64,000 nt of DNA from Allomuricauda ruestringensis DSM 13258 (GTDB lineage Bacteria; Bacteroidota; Bacteroidia; Flavobacteriales; Flavobacteriaceae). A model generated the notes under the pieces. The model worked only from the letters and a program-made list of their open reading frames with translations. It ran no database searches and was not told where the DNA came from. Positions within the stretch are counted from its first letter, which is position 1. Each line of letters starts with the position of its first letter. Shown one piece after another: positions 1-7,942 of the stretch. The stretch spans positions 3,402,501 through 3,466,500 of the forward strand of contig NC_015945.1 of assembly GCF_000224085.1 (NCBI RefSeq), read 5' to 3'. The position numbers and the translations under genes were made by a program.

Positions 1-262
1 CACCATCTAAATTGGAAAGGTCCTCCCAAAGTTGCAAACAAGTATGGATATGTTTGTTTTCTTCCCCTGATTGGATTTCCAAGATAAAATCTACAGAGCC
101 GTCAAATATTTTTTTAAAAAAAGGCAAGCAATGCTCTTTGGTGTTTTCATCCACCAAAACAAATATTTTGGAGTAACCACTTTTAGCAATGTGTTGGTTA
201 AGAGCAGCTTCTGCCAATTCGCCAATATGTACCTCGTAAGACTGTGATTTAACCGATTCCAT
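1..262 (-). CDS. aroB: 3-dehydroquinate synthase, N-terminal part (cut by window edge)
   Basis: Only the first 87 codons are in the window; the gene runs off the left edge. AroB makes 3-dehydroquinate from DAHP in the shikimate pathway and uses NAD and a divalent metal in the cytoplasm. The start ATG is at 262-260. The visible part reads as the NAD-binding N-terminal domain: a strand FVLVDENT near residues 36-43, then EIQSGEENKHIHT around 66-78, which matches the family pattern (I/V)xxGExxK(S/T/H). It is divergent from the proline dehydrogenase gene, with about 90 bp between the two starts. Identification rests on a fragment but the GEExK context is characteristic. Confidence 0.85.
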   Translation of the reverse strand, partial: MESVKSQSYEVHIGELAEAALNQHIAKSGYSKIFVLVDENTKEHCLPFFKKIFDGSVDFILEIQSGEENKHIHTCLQLWEDLSNLDG

Positions 263-323
263 AATTTAAATTTCACTGCTAAATAAAGACTATTTTTATA
301 TATATGGTTCTAGTTTGCGTACT

Positions 324-331
324 TATCTTTG
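324..331 (+). promoter_or_regulatory. candidate -7 promoter element of the proline dehydrogenase gene
   Basis: TATCTTTG matches the Bacteroidota -7 consensus TAnnTTTG and lies 22 bp before the ATG at 354. I see no convincing TTG -33 box at the usual spacing, so this is a one-box match only. Confidence 0.35.
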
Positions 332-353
332 AATCTTTAATGGATATCAAAGA

Positions 354-1526
354 ATGCGACCTAATTTTGAGAATACTGCAATAGCTTTTGAGCTTAAGTC
401 GGACTCCCAGCTGGAGCGAGCCTATTTCCTTTTTAAATTGATTTCCAACGAACCCTTGGTTCGTATTGGAACCGCTGTGACCAATTTTGCCATTAAGGCC
501 CATTTGCCTGTTGAGGGTTTGATCAGGGCTACCGTGTTCGACCATTTTTGTGGTGGGGTGAACGAGGAGGATTGTCTCCCCATTATTGATAATATGTATG
601 GCAATGGGGTCTGTTCTATTTTGGATTATTCGGCCGAGGGCAAAGAGGTGGACAACCAGTTTGATTTTGCCATGGAAAAGACCTTGGATATTCTGGATTT
701 TGTGAAGGAAAAAGATGCGATACCCTTTGCGGTTTTTAAGCCCACAGGATTTGGCCGCTTTAAATTGTTCGAAAAAATTTCTGCACAAAGTGAATTGAAT
801 GAAGATGAAAAAGCGGAATGGGGAAGAATAGTGAACCGTTTCGAAAAAGTTTGTCAAAAAGCACACAAGCTGGATGTTGCGTTGTTGATAGATGCCGAGG
901 AAAGTTGGATGCAAGATGCGGCAGATGATTTGGTCCTTGATATGATGCGCAAATACAACAAGGAAAAAGCGATTGTTTTCAATACCTTTCAAATGTACCG
1001 TTGGGACCGAATGGATTACATTAAAAAACTTTATGTAATGGCTTCTGATGAAGGTTTTAAAATTGGAGCCAAGGTGGTTCGCGGAGCTTACATGGAAAAG
1101 GAAAACGATAGGGCGAACGACAATGGGTATGAAAGCCCTATTTGCAAGTCCAAGCAGGAAACCGACGAAAACTTTGATGCCTCCATTGCATACATGATGG
1201 AGCATTTAGACCAATTTATCATCTTTGCCGGCACCCATAATGAGCAAAGTACCTTCAAACTAATTGATTTGATGGAAAAACAGGGAGTACCTACCAACGA
1301 CGAACGGATTTGGTTTGGTCAATTGTTCGGTATGAGCGACCATATTACCTATAATTTGGCGGCCCACGGCTATAATGCTGTAAAATATGTTCCGTATGGC
1401 CCTGTCAGGGACGTAATGCCCTACCTGATCAGAAGGGCAGAGGAAAACACTTCGGTCGCTGGGCAAACCTCAAGGGAACTGGCCTTGTTGCAAAGAGAGC
1501 GGAAGCGTAGGAGGTTGGAGGATTAG
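354..1526 (+). CDS. proline dehydrogenase (monofunctional)
   Basis: Oxidises proline to pyrroline-5-carboxylate with FAD, passing electrons to the quinone pool; first step of proline catabolism. The 390-residue protein has the flavin-dependent TIM-barrel features of the PRODH family: KVVRGAYMEKEN near residue 240, a GTHNE segment near 290, and the C-terminal GQLFGMSDHITYNLA ... YGPVRDVMPYLIRRAEEN block, whose two arginines bind the substrate carboxylate. Length fits single-domain bacterial and mitochondrial-type enzymes rather than the PutA fusion; no P5C dehydrogenase is attached or adjacent. The ATG at 354 is chosen because the upstream ATG at 340 is out of frame. Next to aroB. Confidence 0.93.
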   Translation: MRPNFENTAIAFELKSDSQLERAYFLFKLISNEPLVRIGTAVTNFAIKAHLPVEGLIRATVFDHFCGGVNEEDCLPIIDNMYGNGVCSILDYSAEGKEVDNQFDFAMEKTLDILDFVKEKDAIPFAVFKPTGFGRFKLFEKISAQSELNEDEKAEWGRIVNRFEKVCQKAHKLDVALLIDAEESWMQDAADDLVLDMMRKYNKEKAIVFNTFQMYRWDRMDYIKKLYVMASDEGFKIGAKVVRGAYMEKENDRANDNGYESPICKSKQETDENFDASIAYMMEHLDQFIIFAGTHNEQSTFKLIDLMEKQGVPTNDERIWFGQLFGMSDHITYNLAAHGYNAVKYVPYGPVRDVMPYLIRRAEENTSVAGQTSRELALLQRERKRRRLED

Positions 1527-1696
1527 ACCTATAAGTCTCTTCTGCAAACATCTTGTTCCACATCAAAGTGCTCTTAAGAGTATTTTACACTTATAAAAAT
1601 GCACGAAAAACAATTGATTTATAAATTGACTTGTTGATTCTTAAATGCAAAAGAGACCCTTTTGGGATTTTGGTCTTATGGGAGCACCTTTAGGGT

Positions 1697-2866
1697 ATGC
1701 AAATTTTCCCGAAAGAGATTATTGAGAATACAGTACAGGCTTACATCCCCAAAAATGGGGTAAAAAGCAAAGCAATTTATAGTTTACTCCTGTTTTTTAT
1801 CCTGTCAATTATTTGTGCTTTGCCTTTTATTAAGGTGAAAGTTTACACAAACGCTCAAGGTCTGGTTAAACCCTCTAAAGAGCGCATAGCCATTACAAGT
1901 CTTAATTCCGGAAAAGTATTGTTTTCCGGAATTGAGAGTAATAAATATGTGGACAAAGGGGATGTGCTGCTCATTTTGGAGAACAATGTACTTAATGAAC
2001 AGATAGCCCTGACCAAGTACGATACAAAAAGATTATCGGAACAAATAAGAGACCTACAATACCTGTTGAGTCAAAAACGAATACAAAGCGATAGTATGTT
2101 GTCCGCAAAATATCAAAAGGAATATTTTCAATTTTTAGAAATTTCCTTTGAACACCGAACGCGGATTAAAAAGTTAAAAGTTGATTATGAGCGTAACCAT
2201 AAGCTTTTAACTAGGGGGGTGATTGCAAAAGCTGAATTTGAAAACATTAAATTGGAATATGATTTGGCATTAAATGCATATAGCCAATTCAAAAAACAAC
2301 AATTCAATACTTGGGAATCCAGTTTGACAGCGTTGAAGAATGAATTGGAAATCACCCAAAACAAAAGCTCCCAATATCTAGAAAGCAAAAAAGAACATGT
2401 AGTAACTGCTCCTGTTTCCGGTTCTTTGGTTAACCCTATGGGCATTGAAAAGGGAAGCATAATTACTTCTGGCTCAATATTGACCGAGATATCGCCAGAC
2501 ACCAAATTATTGGCCGAATGCTATGTTAGTCCATTGGATATTGGACTTATTGATAAGTCAAAGTCTGTTAATTTTCAGATAGATGCCTTTAACTACAACC
2601 AATGGGGTTTGGCCACGGGAAAAATCTTAGAGATTTCGGAAGATATAGAATTGATCAATGAGCAACCTATTTTTAAGATGAGATGCCAGATAAACGAAGA
2701 GTTTTTGGAACTTAAAAATGGAGCAAAGGGAACCATAAAAAAGGGGATGACCTTTAATGCTCGCTTTGAACTCACCGAAAGGACCCTGTACCAGCTCTTA
2801 TATGACAAGGTTGACGATTGGATGAATCCAACCAATCAAAATAGTCAAATCACTTCAATCGAGTAA
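1697..2866 (+). CDS. HlyD-family membrane fusion protein of a peptide exporter
   Basis: Periplasmic adaptor expected to link the inner-membrane ABC exporter encoded next to an outer-membrane channel. Of 389 residues, a short cytoplasmic N-terminus is followed by one membrane segment (about 27-48, rich in L/I/F), a lipoyl/barrel-sandwich half (VLFSGIESNKYVDKGDVLLIL, about 74-94, split here only by eye), a long charged alpha-helical hairpin (about 105-235), the second lipoyl half (VVTAPVSGSLVNPMGIEKGSII) and a beta-barrel domain. This is the HlyD architecture. Its stop is 1 bp before the start of the C39-ABC gene, so the two are surely cotranscribed. No TolC-like outer-membrane gene is present locally, so a genome-wide one is presumably shared. 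Confidence 0.88.
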   Translation: MQIFPKEIIENTVQAYIPKNGVKSKAIYSLLLFFILSIICALPFIKVKVYTNAQGLVKPSKERIAITSLNSGKVLFSGIESNKYVDKGDVLLILENNVLNEQIALTKYDTKRLSEQIRDLQYLLSQKRIQSDSMLSAKYQKEYFQFLEISFEHRTRIKKLKVDYERNHKLLTRGVIAKAEFENIKLEYDLALNAYSQFKKQQFNTWESSLTALKNELEITQNKSSQYLESKKEHVVTAPVSGSLVNPMGIEKGSIITSGSILTEISPDTKLLAECYVSPLDIGLIDKSKSVNFQIDAFNYNQWGLATGKILEISEDIELINEQPIFKMRCQINEEFLELKNGAKGTIKKGMTFNARFELTERTLYQLLYDKVDDWMNPTNQNSQITSIE

Positions 2867-2867
2867 A

Positions 2868-5048
2868 ATGGGGAAGACAACAATCAAACAACACGATATT
2901 ACGGATTGTGGGGCTGCTTGTCTGGCTTCTATTTCAGCACACTACAATTTTCAAATACCTATTTCACGCATACGGCAATATGCAGGCACCGATAAAAAAG
3001 GCACAAACGTTCTGGGTCTTATAAAAGCTGCTGAAAAGTTGGGTTTTGAGGCCAAAGGGGTACGTGGTGATTTTGAAAGTCTGTTCAAGATACCCAAACC
3101 GGCCATTGCACATATTATTGTGCGCAAAAGACTGCATCACTATGTTGTAATTTATGAAGTGACCAAGAGCTACATAAAAATCATGGACCCAGGTTCTGGG
3201 AAACTGGAAAAACGAAGTCATGAGGAATTTAAAAAGGAATGGACCGGGGTTTTGGTACTCTTGTTACCCAATGAGAGTTTTGAAAAAGGTAACGAAAAAG
3301 TATCGGTATTTAAGCGCTTTTGGTTCTTGTTGAGACCTCACCGAGCAGTACTTACCCAAGCTTTTATTGGTGCTTTGGTCTATACCTTATTGGGTTTTTC
3401 CACATCAATTTACATTCAAAAGATTACGGACCATGTCTTGGTAGATGGCAATGCCAAACTTCTGAACTTGTTGAGTGTGGTAATGATTATCTTGTTATTG
3501 ATTCAACTTGCCATTGGGTATTATAAGGATACATTTCTTTTAAAAACGGGGCAACAGATTGATGCGCGGTTGATTTTAGGCTATTATAAACATTTATTAA
3601 AGTTGCCACAACAGTTTTTCGACACCATGAGGGTAGGGGAGATTATATCCCGAATCAATGATGCGGTCAAGATTAGAAACTTTATCAATGGAGTCTCTCT
3701 TAATCTAACCGTGAACATCCTCATCGTTATCTTCTCGTTTGCCTTGATGTTCACTTATTATTGGAAGCTAGCTCTAATTATGCTGATTATTATTCCAATA
3801 TATACCCTTATTTATTGGATTGTGAACAAACTCAATAAAAAAGTGGAACGCAGGGTAATGGAAAATGCAGCTGATCTTGAAAGCCAGTTGGTAGAATCAT
3901 TGAATGCGGTTGGCACTATTAAAAGGTTTGGATTGGAAGATTATGCAAATATCAAAACAGAAACTCGTTTCATTACCCTTTTAAGAACAGGATATACTTC
4001 AGCGCTGAATATGATTTTTTCCCAGACCTCTTCAAAAGCCATCTCACAGATCTTTATTATTGTACTGCTTTGGACCGGGTCTGGATTTGTGATTGAACGG
4101 CAGATAAGTCCGGGGGAATTATTATCATTTTATGCCATTATAGGATATTTCACTGGACCATTGAGTAGTTTGATAGGAGCAAACAAAGAAATTCAAAATG
4201 CCCTTATTGCTGCTGATCGACTTTTCGAGATCATGGATTTGGAGCGAGAGGAGAAAGATAAAAATATAGTGTTCACCAGGGATAAGGTTGATGACATTAC
4301 CTTCTCGGAGGTAAGTTTTCAGTATGGAACAAGGGTCGAAGTCTTTAAAAATTTGAACCTGACCATTCAGAAAGGCACCATAACGGCCTTTGTGGGGGAA
4401 AGTGGCTCAGGAAAATCGACCCTTGTATCCCTTTTGCAAAACATCTATCCCATAAATAAGGGGAAAATTCGAATCGGAGACATAGATATTAACCATATTG
4501 AAAACCAGAGTCTTCGAAATTTAATAAGCGTAGTCCCACAAAAAATTGACCTTTTTGCAGGCAACGTCATTGAAAACATTGCTGTGGGGGAAATACAACC
4601 CAACTTTGAAAAGATTTACAAGATTTGCAAGGACATTGGTATTTTAGATTTCATTGAAAGCCTCCCCAACGACTTCAACACCTATTTGGGCGAAAATGGG
4701 GCCACATTGTCCGGAGGGCAAAAACAACGTATTGCCATTGCACGGGCACTATATAAAGACCCAGAAATTTTGGTCTTGGACGAGGCCACCTCTTCTTTGG
4801 ACAGTAGCTCGGAGAATTATGTGCAAAAAACCATTGATAATTTAAGGTCCGAAGGTAAAACCGTAATTATCATAGCGCACAGGTTAAGTACCGTGGTCAA
4901 TGCAGATAAGATTGTAGTGTTGGACCAAGGCGAAGTTTTGGAAGAAGGCTCGCATTACCAACTATACGAACAAAAAGGAGCCTATTTTAAACTATGGCAA
5001 CAACAAGTGCCCGCATTCTTATCCATACACAAACCTATTAATTCATAA
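2868..5048 (+). CDS. C39 peptidase-containing ABC exporter (PCAT), leader-cleaving
   Basis: Cleaves double-glycine leaders and exports the mature peptide with ATP. The 726 residues show three domains. The N-terminal C39 cysteine protease (about 1-140) has Gln8 and catalytic Cys14 in QHDITDCGAACLAS, catalytic His91 in HHYVV, and Asp107 in MDPGSG, so the triad looks intact. A six-helix transmembrane domain follows (about 160-440). The nucleotide-binding domain has Walker A GESGSGKST (about 510), signature LSGGQKQR (about 614), Walker B ILVLDEATSSLD and the H-loop IIAHRLST. The neighbours make the substrates obvious: three short peptides with N-terminal leaders ending in NGG lie 0.5-3 kb downstream. 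Family assignment is firm; the actual cargo is inferred. Confidence 0.95.
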   Translation: MGKTTIKQHDITDCGAACLASISAHYNFQIPISRIRQYAGTDKKGTNVLGLIKAAEKLGFEAKGVRGDFESLFKIPKPAIAHIIVRKRLHHYVVIYEVTKSYIKIMDPGSGKLEKRSHEEFKKEWTGVLVLLLPNESFEKGNEKVSVFKRFWFLLRPHRAVLTQAFIGALVYTLLGFSTSIYIQKITDHVLVDGNAKLLNLLSVVMIILLLIQLAIGYYKDTFLLKTGQQIDARLILGYYKHLLKLPQQFFDTMRVGEIISRINDAVKIRNFINGVSLNLTVNILIVIFSFALMFTYYWKLALIMLIIIPIYTLIYWIVNKLNKKVERRVMENAADLESQLVESLNAVGTIKRFGLEDYANIKTETRFITLLRTGYTSALNMIFSQTSSKAISQIFIIVLLWTGSGFVIERQISPGELLSFYAIIGYFTGPLSSLIGANKEIQNALIAADRLFEIMDLEREEKDKNIVFTRDKVDDITFSEVSFQYGTRVEVFKNLNLTIQKGTITAFVGESGSGKSTLVSLLQNIYPINKGKIRIGDIDINHIENQSLRNLISVVPQKIDLFAGNVIENIAVGEIQPNFEKIYKICKDIGILDFIESLPNDFNTYLGENGATLSGGQKQRIAIARALYKDPEILVLDEATSSLDSSSENYVQKTIDNLRSEGKTVIIIAHRLSTVVNADKIVVLDQGEVLEEGSHYQLYEQKGAYFKLWQQQVPAFLSIHKPINS

Positions 5049-5059
5049 ATCTTACAATT

Positions 5060-5371
5060 ATGGCAAAACTTACTCAACAGATAGCAATTTTGGAACGTAT
5101 AGATCAATTGATACGATTAAAGGCCACAGGAAGGCCAAAACAGTTGGCAGATAGGTTGGAAGTATCCGAAGCCACAGTTTTTAGAATGATAGAAACCATG
5201 AAAGAACTCAACGCTCCCATTTGTTATGACTTGTCGTGGCAAAGTTATGTGTATACCGAAACCACAAGCTTTAAATGCGGGTTTTATGTGGAAGCGCTCG
5301 ACGAAACAACAGAACGGAACCTTTCCGGAGGGTATAGCTTTGGCAATATGAAACGATTACTGAAATTTTAA
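5060..5371 (+). CDS. small helix-turn-helix (HTH_11/DeoR-like) protein of the peptide cluster
   Basis: A 103-residue protein, 11 bp after the exporter gene. Residues about 1-55 read as a winged-helix DNA-binding domain of the HTH_11 type: ILERIDQLIRLKATGRPKQLADRLEVSEATVFRMIETMK, where the RPKQLADRLEVSEATVFR part is the helix-turn-helix. The remaining 50 residues are a short unknown domain with two cysteines or none depending on boundary (C56 and C73 are visible). Such proteins are common beside leader-peptide genes in Bacteroidota. Its last nine codons and the 130 bp downstream are repeated at 7943-8103. It is a plausible local regulator acting at the inverted repeat just after its stop; that role is inference. 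Confidence 0.7.
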   Translation: MAKLTQQIAILERIDQLIRLKATGRPKQLADRLEVSEATVFRMIETMKELNAPICYDLSWQSYVYTETTSFKCGFYVEALDETTERNLSGGYSFGNMKRLLKF

Positions 5372-5545
5372 CATTTTTCACCTGCTCACTCTCAAAATTT
5401 GAGAGTGGCATGCCTCATATTTGAAATACAACTCAACGCGGCGCGCAACAGAATTTCTAGCTTTGGTTGCTGAAATTATTGTTTAATTAAAATTTACTAC
5501 TTATGGAAAACTTAGAAAGTTATGGGGTATCTGAACTTAGAAGAG
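5342..5545 (+). repeat. peptide leader-region repeat, copy 1
   Basis: From the last codons of the HTH gene to the start of peptide A's leader, this stretch is repeated at 7943-8145 with roughly 80-85% identity by eye. Shared landmarks in the same order: end of the HTH gene encoding N-[MI]-KRLL-KF-stop, the inverted repeat, CATATTTG, GCGCGCAACAGAATTTCT, GAAATTATTGTTTAA, and the peptide start. Confidence 0.85.
5387..5407. promoter_or_regulatory. 21-bp inverted repeat (candidate operator) upstream of peptide A
   Basis: Two perfect 10-nt arms, CACTCTCAAA and TTTGAGAGTG, around a single A. It sits 16 bp after the HTH gene stop and 95 bp before the peptide start. An identical 21-mer occurs at 7988-8008 before peptide C. 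No T-tract follows, so it does not look like an intrinsic terminator; an operator or dimer-binding site is more likely. Confidence 0.6.
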
Positions 5546-5670
5546 ATGATACCAAAGAATTAAATGGAGGAGTATGGCCTCTTGTATTAGCCTTAACAGC
5601 TATGGGTATTCACGATTCAATAGAGCATCCAGACGCCTTTTTAAAAGGATTATTAGGAGAGGAATTATAA
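5503..5670 (+). CDS. double-glycine leader peptide A (bacteriocin-like)
   Basis: A 55-residue peptide too short for most gene callers. Residues 1-23 form a leader, MENLESYGVSEL followed by a charged stretch and ELNGG, which is the pattern of the class IIb cerein 7B / lactobin A type leaders. Cleavage after Gly23 by the C39 exporter would release a core of 32 residues: a hydrophobic half starting VWPLVLALTAMGIHD and an acidic amphipathic end finishing GLLGEEL. No cysteines, so no disulphides or lanthionines are expected. Its leader resembles that of peptide C at 8104 in sequence, and the DNA upstream of both is also repeated. Whether the product is a bacteriocin, a signal or a matrix peptide cannot be told from sequence. 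Confidence 0.8.
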   Translation: MENLESYGVSELRRDDTKELNGGVWPLVLALTAMGIHDSIEHPDAFLKGLLGEEL

Positions 5671-5691
5671 ATATTAAAAGAATAGAATATT

Positions 5692-5841
5692 ATGATACAA
5701 GACTTAAACAAAAAGGAAACTATCGAAGTTAATGGAGGTGGGGAAAGATATGCATATTACTTTGGACGAGCCGTAGGTTTAGCTGTTGGTTTTCCTTTTT
5801 CAGGAATATATTATGCAGGTAAGGATTTGGATTTATGGTAA
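5692..5841 (+). CDS. double-glycine leader peptide B with GxxxGxxxG core
   Basis: A 49-residue peptide, 21 bp after peptide A. The leader is short: MIQDLNKKETIEVNGG, cut expected after Gly16. The core is aromatic and glycine-rich; Gly25, Gly29 and Gly33 form a GxxxGxxxG run (FGRAVGLAVGF). GxxxG helix-packing motifs are a hallmark of class IIb two-peptide bacteriocins, and peptide A next door could be the partner, although I see no clean GxxxG in A. No cysteines. The start ATG is the only one in frame. The pairing with A is inference; the gene's reality is supported by the NGG leader and position. Confidence 0.75.
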   Translation: MIQDLNKKETIEVNGGGERYAYYFGRAVGLAVGFPFSGIYYAGKDLDLW

Positions 5842-5901
5842 TTCTACCAAATTTATAATGGGTATTGCTTTTAAGCAGTACCTATTGTTTAGTTTTATAA
5901 C

Positions 5902-6291
5902 ATGGCTCTTTTTTATAGACATAGTAGATTATTTTTTGTAATTCTGTCAAACAGTATATTCTATCTGTTAAACCTTAGGTTTTTCCGACCATATATTTAC
6001 TCATGTTGTAATAGTAGTTCAATTGCTATAGTAGTAGGAGTTTTACCGAATATTATAGGAACTTTTTTATTTGGGACATTGATTAGATATTTTTCCAGCT
6101 ATACTTTTTTTAAAGTATTTTTAATATCTATGGCACTTCCACTGTTTATGGAGTTTCAAAGAAATATTTCTGGAGGACATAATTTTGACGTTTACGATAT
6201 TATTGCTTCCCTGATTAGTATGGTTTTTGTATATTTTTTTGTTGGAAGTAATCGTTTCATCAAGCCAATCAAACGAATGACATTAGATTGA
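5902..6291 (+). CDS. polytopic membrane protein, candidate immunity protein
   Basis: 129 residues, very hydrophobic, with about four membrane segments (roughly 10-28, 40-60, 66-84 and 100-118). The C-terminal part, GGHNFDVYDIIASLISMVFVYFFVG, resembles the conserved end of small VanZ-like/DUF2809-like membrane proteins (FDxYDIxASxxG), but I would not assign it to a family on that alone. It follows directly after peptides A and B and overlaps the next ORF, so it belongs to the peptide operon. A membrane protein in this position is often a self-protection factor; that is inference. A+T content looks higher than in the flanking housekeeping genes. Confidence 0.6.
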   Translation: MALFYRHSRLFFVILSNSIFYLLNLRFFRPYIYSCCNSSSIAIVVGVLPNIIGTFLFGTLIRYFSSYTFFKVFLISMALPLFMEFQRNISGGHNFDVYDIIASLISMVFVYFFVGSNRFIKPIKRMTLD

Positions 6292-6293
6292 AT

Positions 6294-6554
6294 ATGGATA
6301 ATATAGAAAATAATAATATCTTCCATCATGAGTTTGAAGATTACATTCTCTCAGAACATTATCTTAAAAAGTGCAAGGCCATACGTGATAAAGCCGATAG
6401 AATCTATCACAAAAAAATAAACGCCCAAGACAAATACCTAAAGAGGAAGATTGTTCTCTTTCAAAAATGGATGTTCATATCTAACAAAAGGAGGGGACTA
6501 CTGCTAAAGCAATATTCCAATTTGATTTATATTTCAAAATGCGTTCTTCGATAA
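6294..6554 (+). CDS. small basic helical protein of the peptide cluster
   Basis: 86 residues from the ATG at 6294; a TTG at 6288 overlapping the previous stop is also possible. The sequence is strongly charged and mostly helical by composition: an acidic/His-rich start (NIFHHEFEDYILSEHYLKK), then a long lysine/arginine-rich stretch (KADRIYHKKINAQDKYLKRKI). No signal peptide or membrane helix is obvious. It overlaps the start of the HExxH protein gene by 16 bp, so translation of the two may be coupled. I do not recognise the family. A role in immunity, in regulation, or as a chaperone for the secreted peptides is possible but unsupported. Confidence 0.55.
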   Translation: MDNIENNNIFHHEFEDYILSEHYLKKCKAIRDKADRIYHKKINAQDKYLKRKIVLFQKWMFISNKRRGLLLKQYSNLIYISKCVLR

Positions 6555-7810
6555 TTTCCATAAATTTCTTCTCTGCTATAATGTTGGGTGTATTCTACTT
6601 CTCAACCTTTCATGTAAGTTTTTCCCAAAACACTCAATCAAATGATAGCGCAGATGCGAAACACGTCTATGATTTCTCTGTTATTAATGGAGAAAACCTC
6701 TTTACCATGCGTCAGACAAACACAAACTATGTGTCGGCAAATAGGATTTTGGCCAGATTAATCAATAAAAAACCTTCTAAGGTTGACAGGTTCTTACAAT
6801 TCGGGATTTCATTTCTTGGTGTCGCAGTAACCCACGAAGAAGGACATCGATCAATTTTAACAGACTTGGAGATAGGCTCGGTAAGCCAACCCTTTTCAAT
6901 ATTCAACGGAGCAGCCTATGTTAAGGGAGTGACAGATCAAACATTGATTGATTTAAGGGATAATAACCTAAATGATTATATCAGGCTGCACACGGCCGGA
7001 TTGGAATCCGATTATGCTATCCTAACAAGAACAGAAACACTATTGGCTTTTGAAGAGGACAATTTTAAAAACCTTGGCATAGATTATCTAACAAGGAAAG
7101 CATCCATGATTGGTTATTACCTTACAAATTTGATTCCTGCCCTGTTTTCAGAGATGGAAGAAGAAGAAAATGAGTTGGAAAGGGATATTGTTGGGCATGA
7201 CATATATGGTGCTATAAAAAACTTATACCGACCCAACGAAGAATTTTATAGATACACCAATTTTGATGATTTGACCGAGGAAGAAAAGAAATTTACCAGA
7301 AAAGTAGGCTGGTTGTCCATATTGAATTTAATCAACCCGATGCTGTTGGGAAAGAACAACTTCAAGTTTAACGAGAATTTAAAGGTAAATGCTGGGCTGG
7401 GATACACAATGGCTCCTTTTGGTGGTTACTTGGATGAGAATTTTTGGTTTAACTATAAAAACCGATATAAAATCCACTTTTATTTAAGACAATTTCATAA
7501 CAAAGACAATATGTTTTGGGGTATGGGCATCAAACTTTTTAATCATTCGCTATTTGTCGATAAAATTATTTTAAACTCAGAACTCCATTATTGGAACCAA
7601 CCTGAGAACTTGGATTTCTTCATCTCCAATTCCACATCAGGGGTAGGAGGAGCATTGGATCTAGGGTATAAAATTTTAAATGAAACCGAAAATGAGTCTA
7701 AGCTCTATTTAAATCTTGGCCTCAGTCACAAAACTCAAGGGTTTTTACCTGAATACACAAGTTTGGACAAACAAACAATGTTCAATCTAGGGTTTTCTTT
7801 AGCGTGGTAA
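6539..7810 (+). CDS. exported HExxH protein with beta-rich C-terminus, unknown family
   Basis: 423 residues starting with a signal peptide (a hydrophobic run at about 8-22, cut near residue 29 in VSFSQ). A zinc-protease-like HEEGH motif lies at 99-103 in GVAVTHEEGHRSIL, just after a hydrophobic stretch, and conserved-looking acidic residues follow (LESDYAILTRTE, about 155-166) that could supply a third ligand. The C-terminal 170 residues alternate aromatic and polar residues (FWFNYKNRYKIHFYLRQF, LGFSLAW at the very end), which suggests an outer-membrane barrel ending in an aromatic residue. It is the last gene of the peptide operon. Possible jobs include peptide processing at the cell surface or the receptor/immunity side; all inference. 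The motif could also be fortuitous. Confidence 0.6.
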   Translation: MRSSIISINFFSAIMLGVFYFSTFHVSFSQNTQSNDSADAKHVYDFSVINGENLFTMRQTNTNYVSANRILARLINKKPSKVDRFLQFGISFLGVAVTHEEGHRSILTDLEIGSVSQPFSIFNGAAYVKGVTDQTLIDLRDNNLNDYIRLHTAGLESDYAILTRTETLLAFEEDNFKNLGIDYLTRKASMIGYYLTNLIPALFSEMEEEENELERDIVGHDIYGAIKNLYRPNEEFYRYTNFDDLTEEEKKFTRKVGWLSILNLINPMLLGKNNFKFNENLKVNAGLGYTMAPFGGYLDENFWFNYKNRYKIHFYLRQFHNKDNMFWGMGIKLFNHSLFVDKIILNSELHYWNQPENLDFFISNSTSGVGGALDLGYKILNETENESKLYLNLGLSHKTQGFLPEYTSLDKQTMFNLGFSLAW

Positions 7811-7816
7811 ATTTTT

Positions 7817-7939
7817 CCACTCATCCTCCAAAAGCCGCTTAAAAAACACTCCTGGTGTTATCCCAGTTTTGTTTTTAAACGTTTTTGTAAAAACACTTAA
7901 AGAATTAAACCCGTACATTTTGGCAATCTGGATTATGGA
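7817..7939 (-). pseudogene. fragment of an AraC-family gene (direct repeat, copy 1)
   Basis: These 123 bp match 8630-8752, the 3' part of the AraC-type gene on the minus strand, with about 12 differences by hand count (near 90%). Read on the minus strand it still encodes a recognisable piece of the AraC C-terminal helix-turn-helix ending in VFFKRLLEDEW, but it has no start and is joined at about 7940 to DNA copied from the HTH-gene end. It is therefore a remnant. Together with the intact copy it forms direct repeats around the peptide C cassette. Confidence 0.85.
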
Positions 7940-7942
7940 CTC

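Noticed and set aside
279..1205. 308-residue ORF antisense to proline dehydrogenase
   Set aside because: Lies fully opposite a well-conserved gene, with Phe/His-rich composition typical of antisense frames; no motif.
5387..5407. Inverted repeat read as an intrinsic terminator of the HTH gene
   Set aside because: No T-run follows on either strand, and an identical copy sits before peptide C with constant promoter spacing; an operator fits better.
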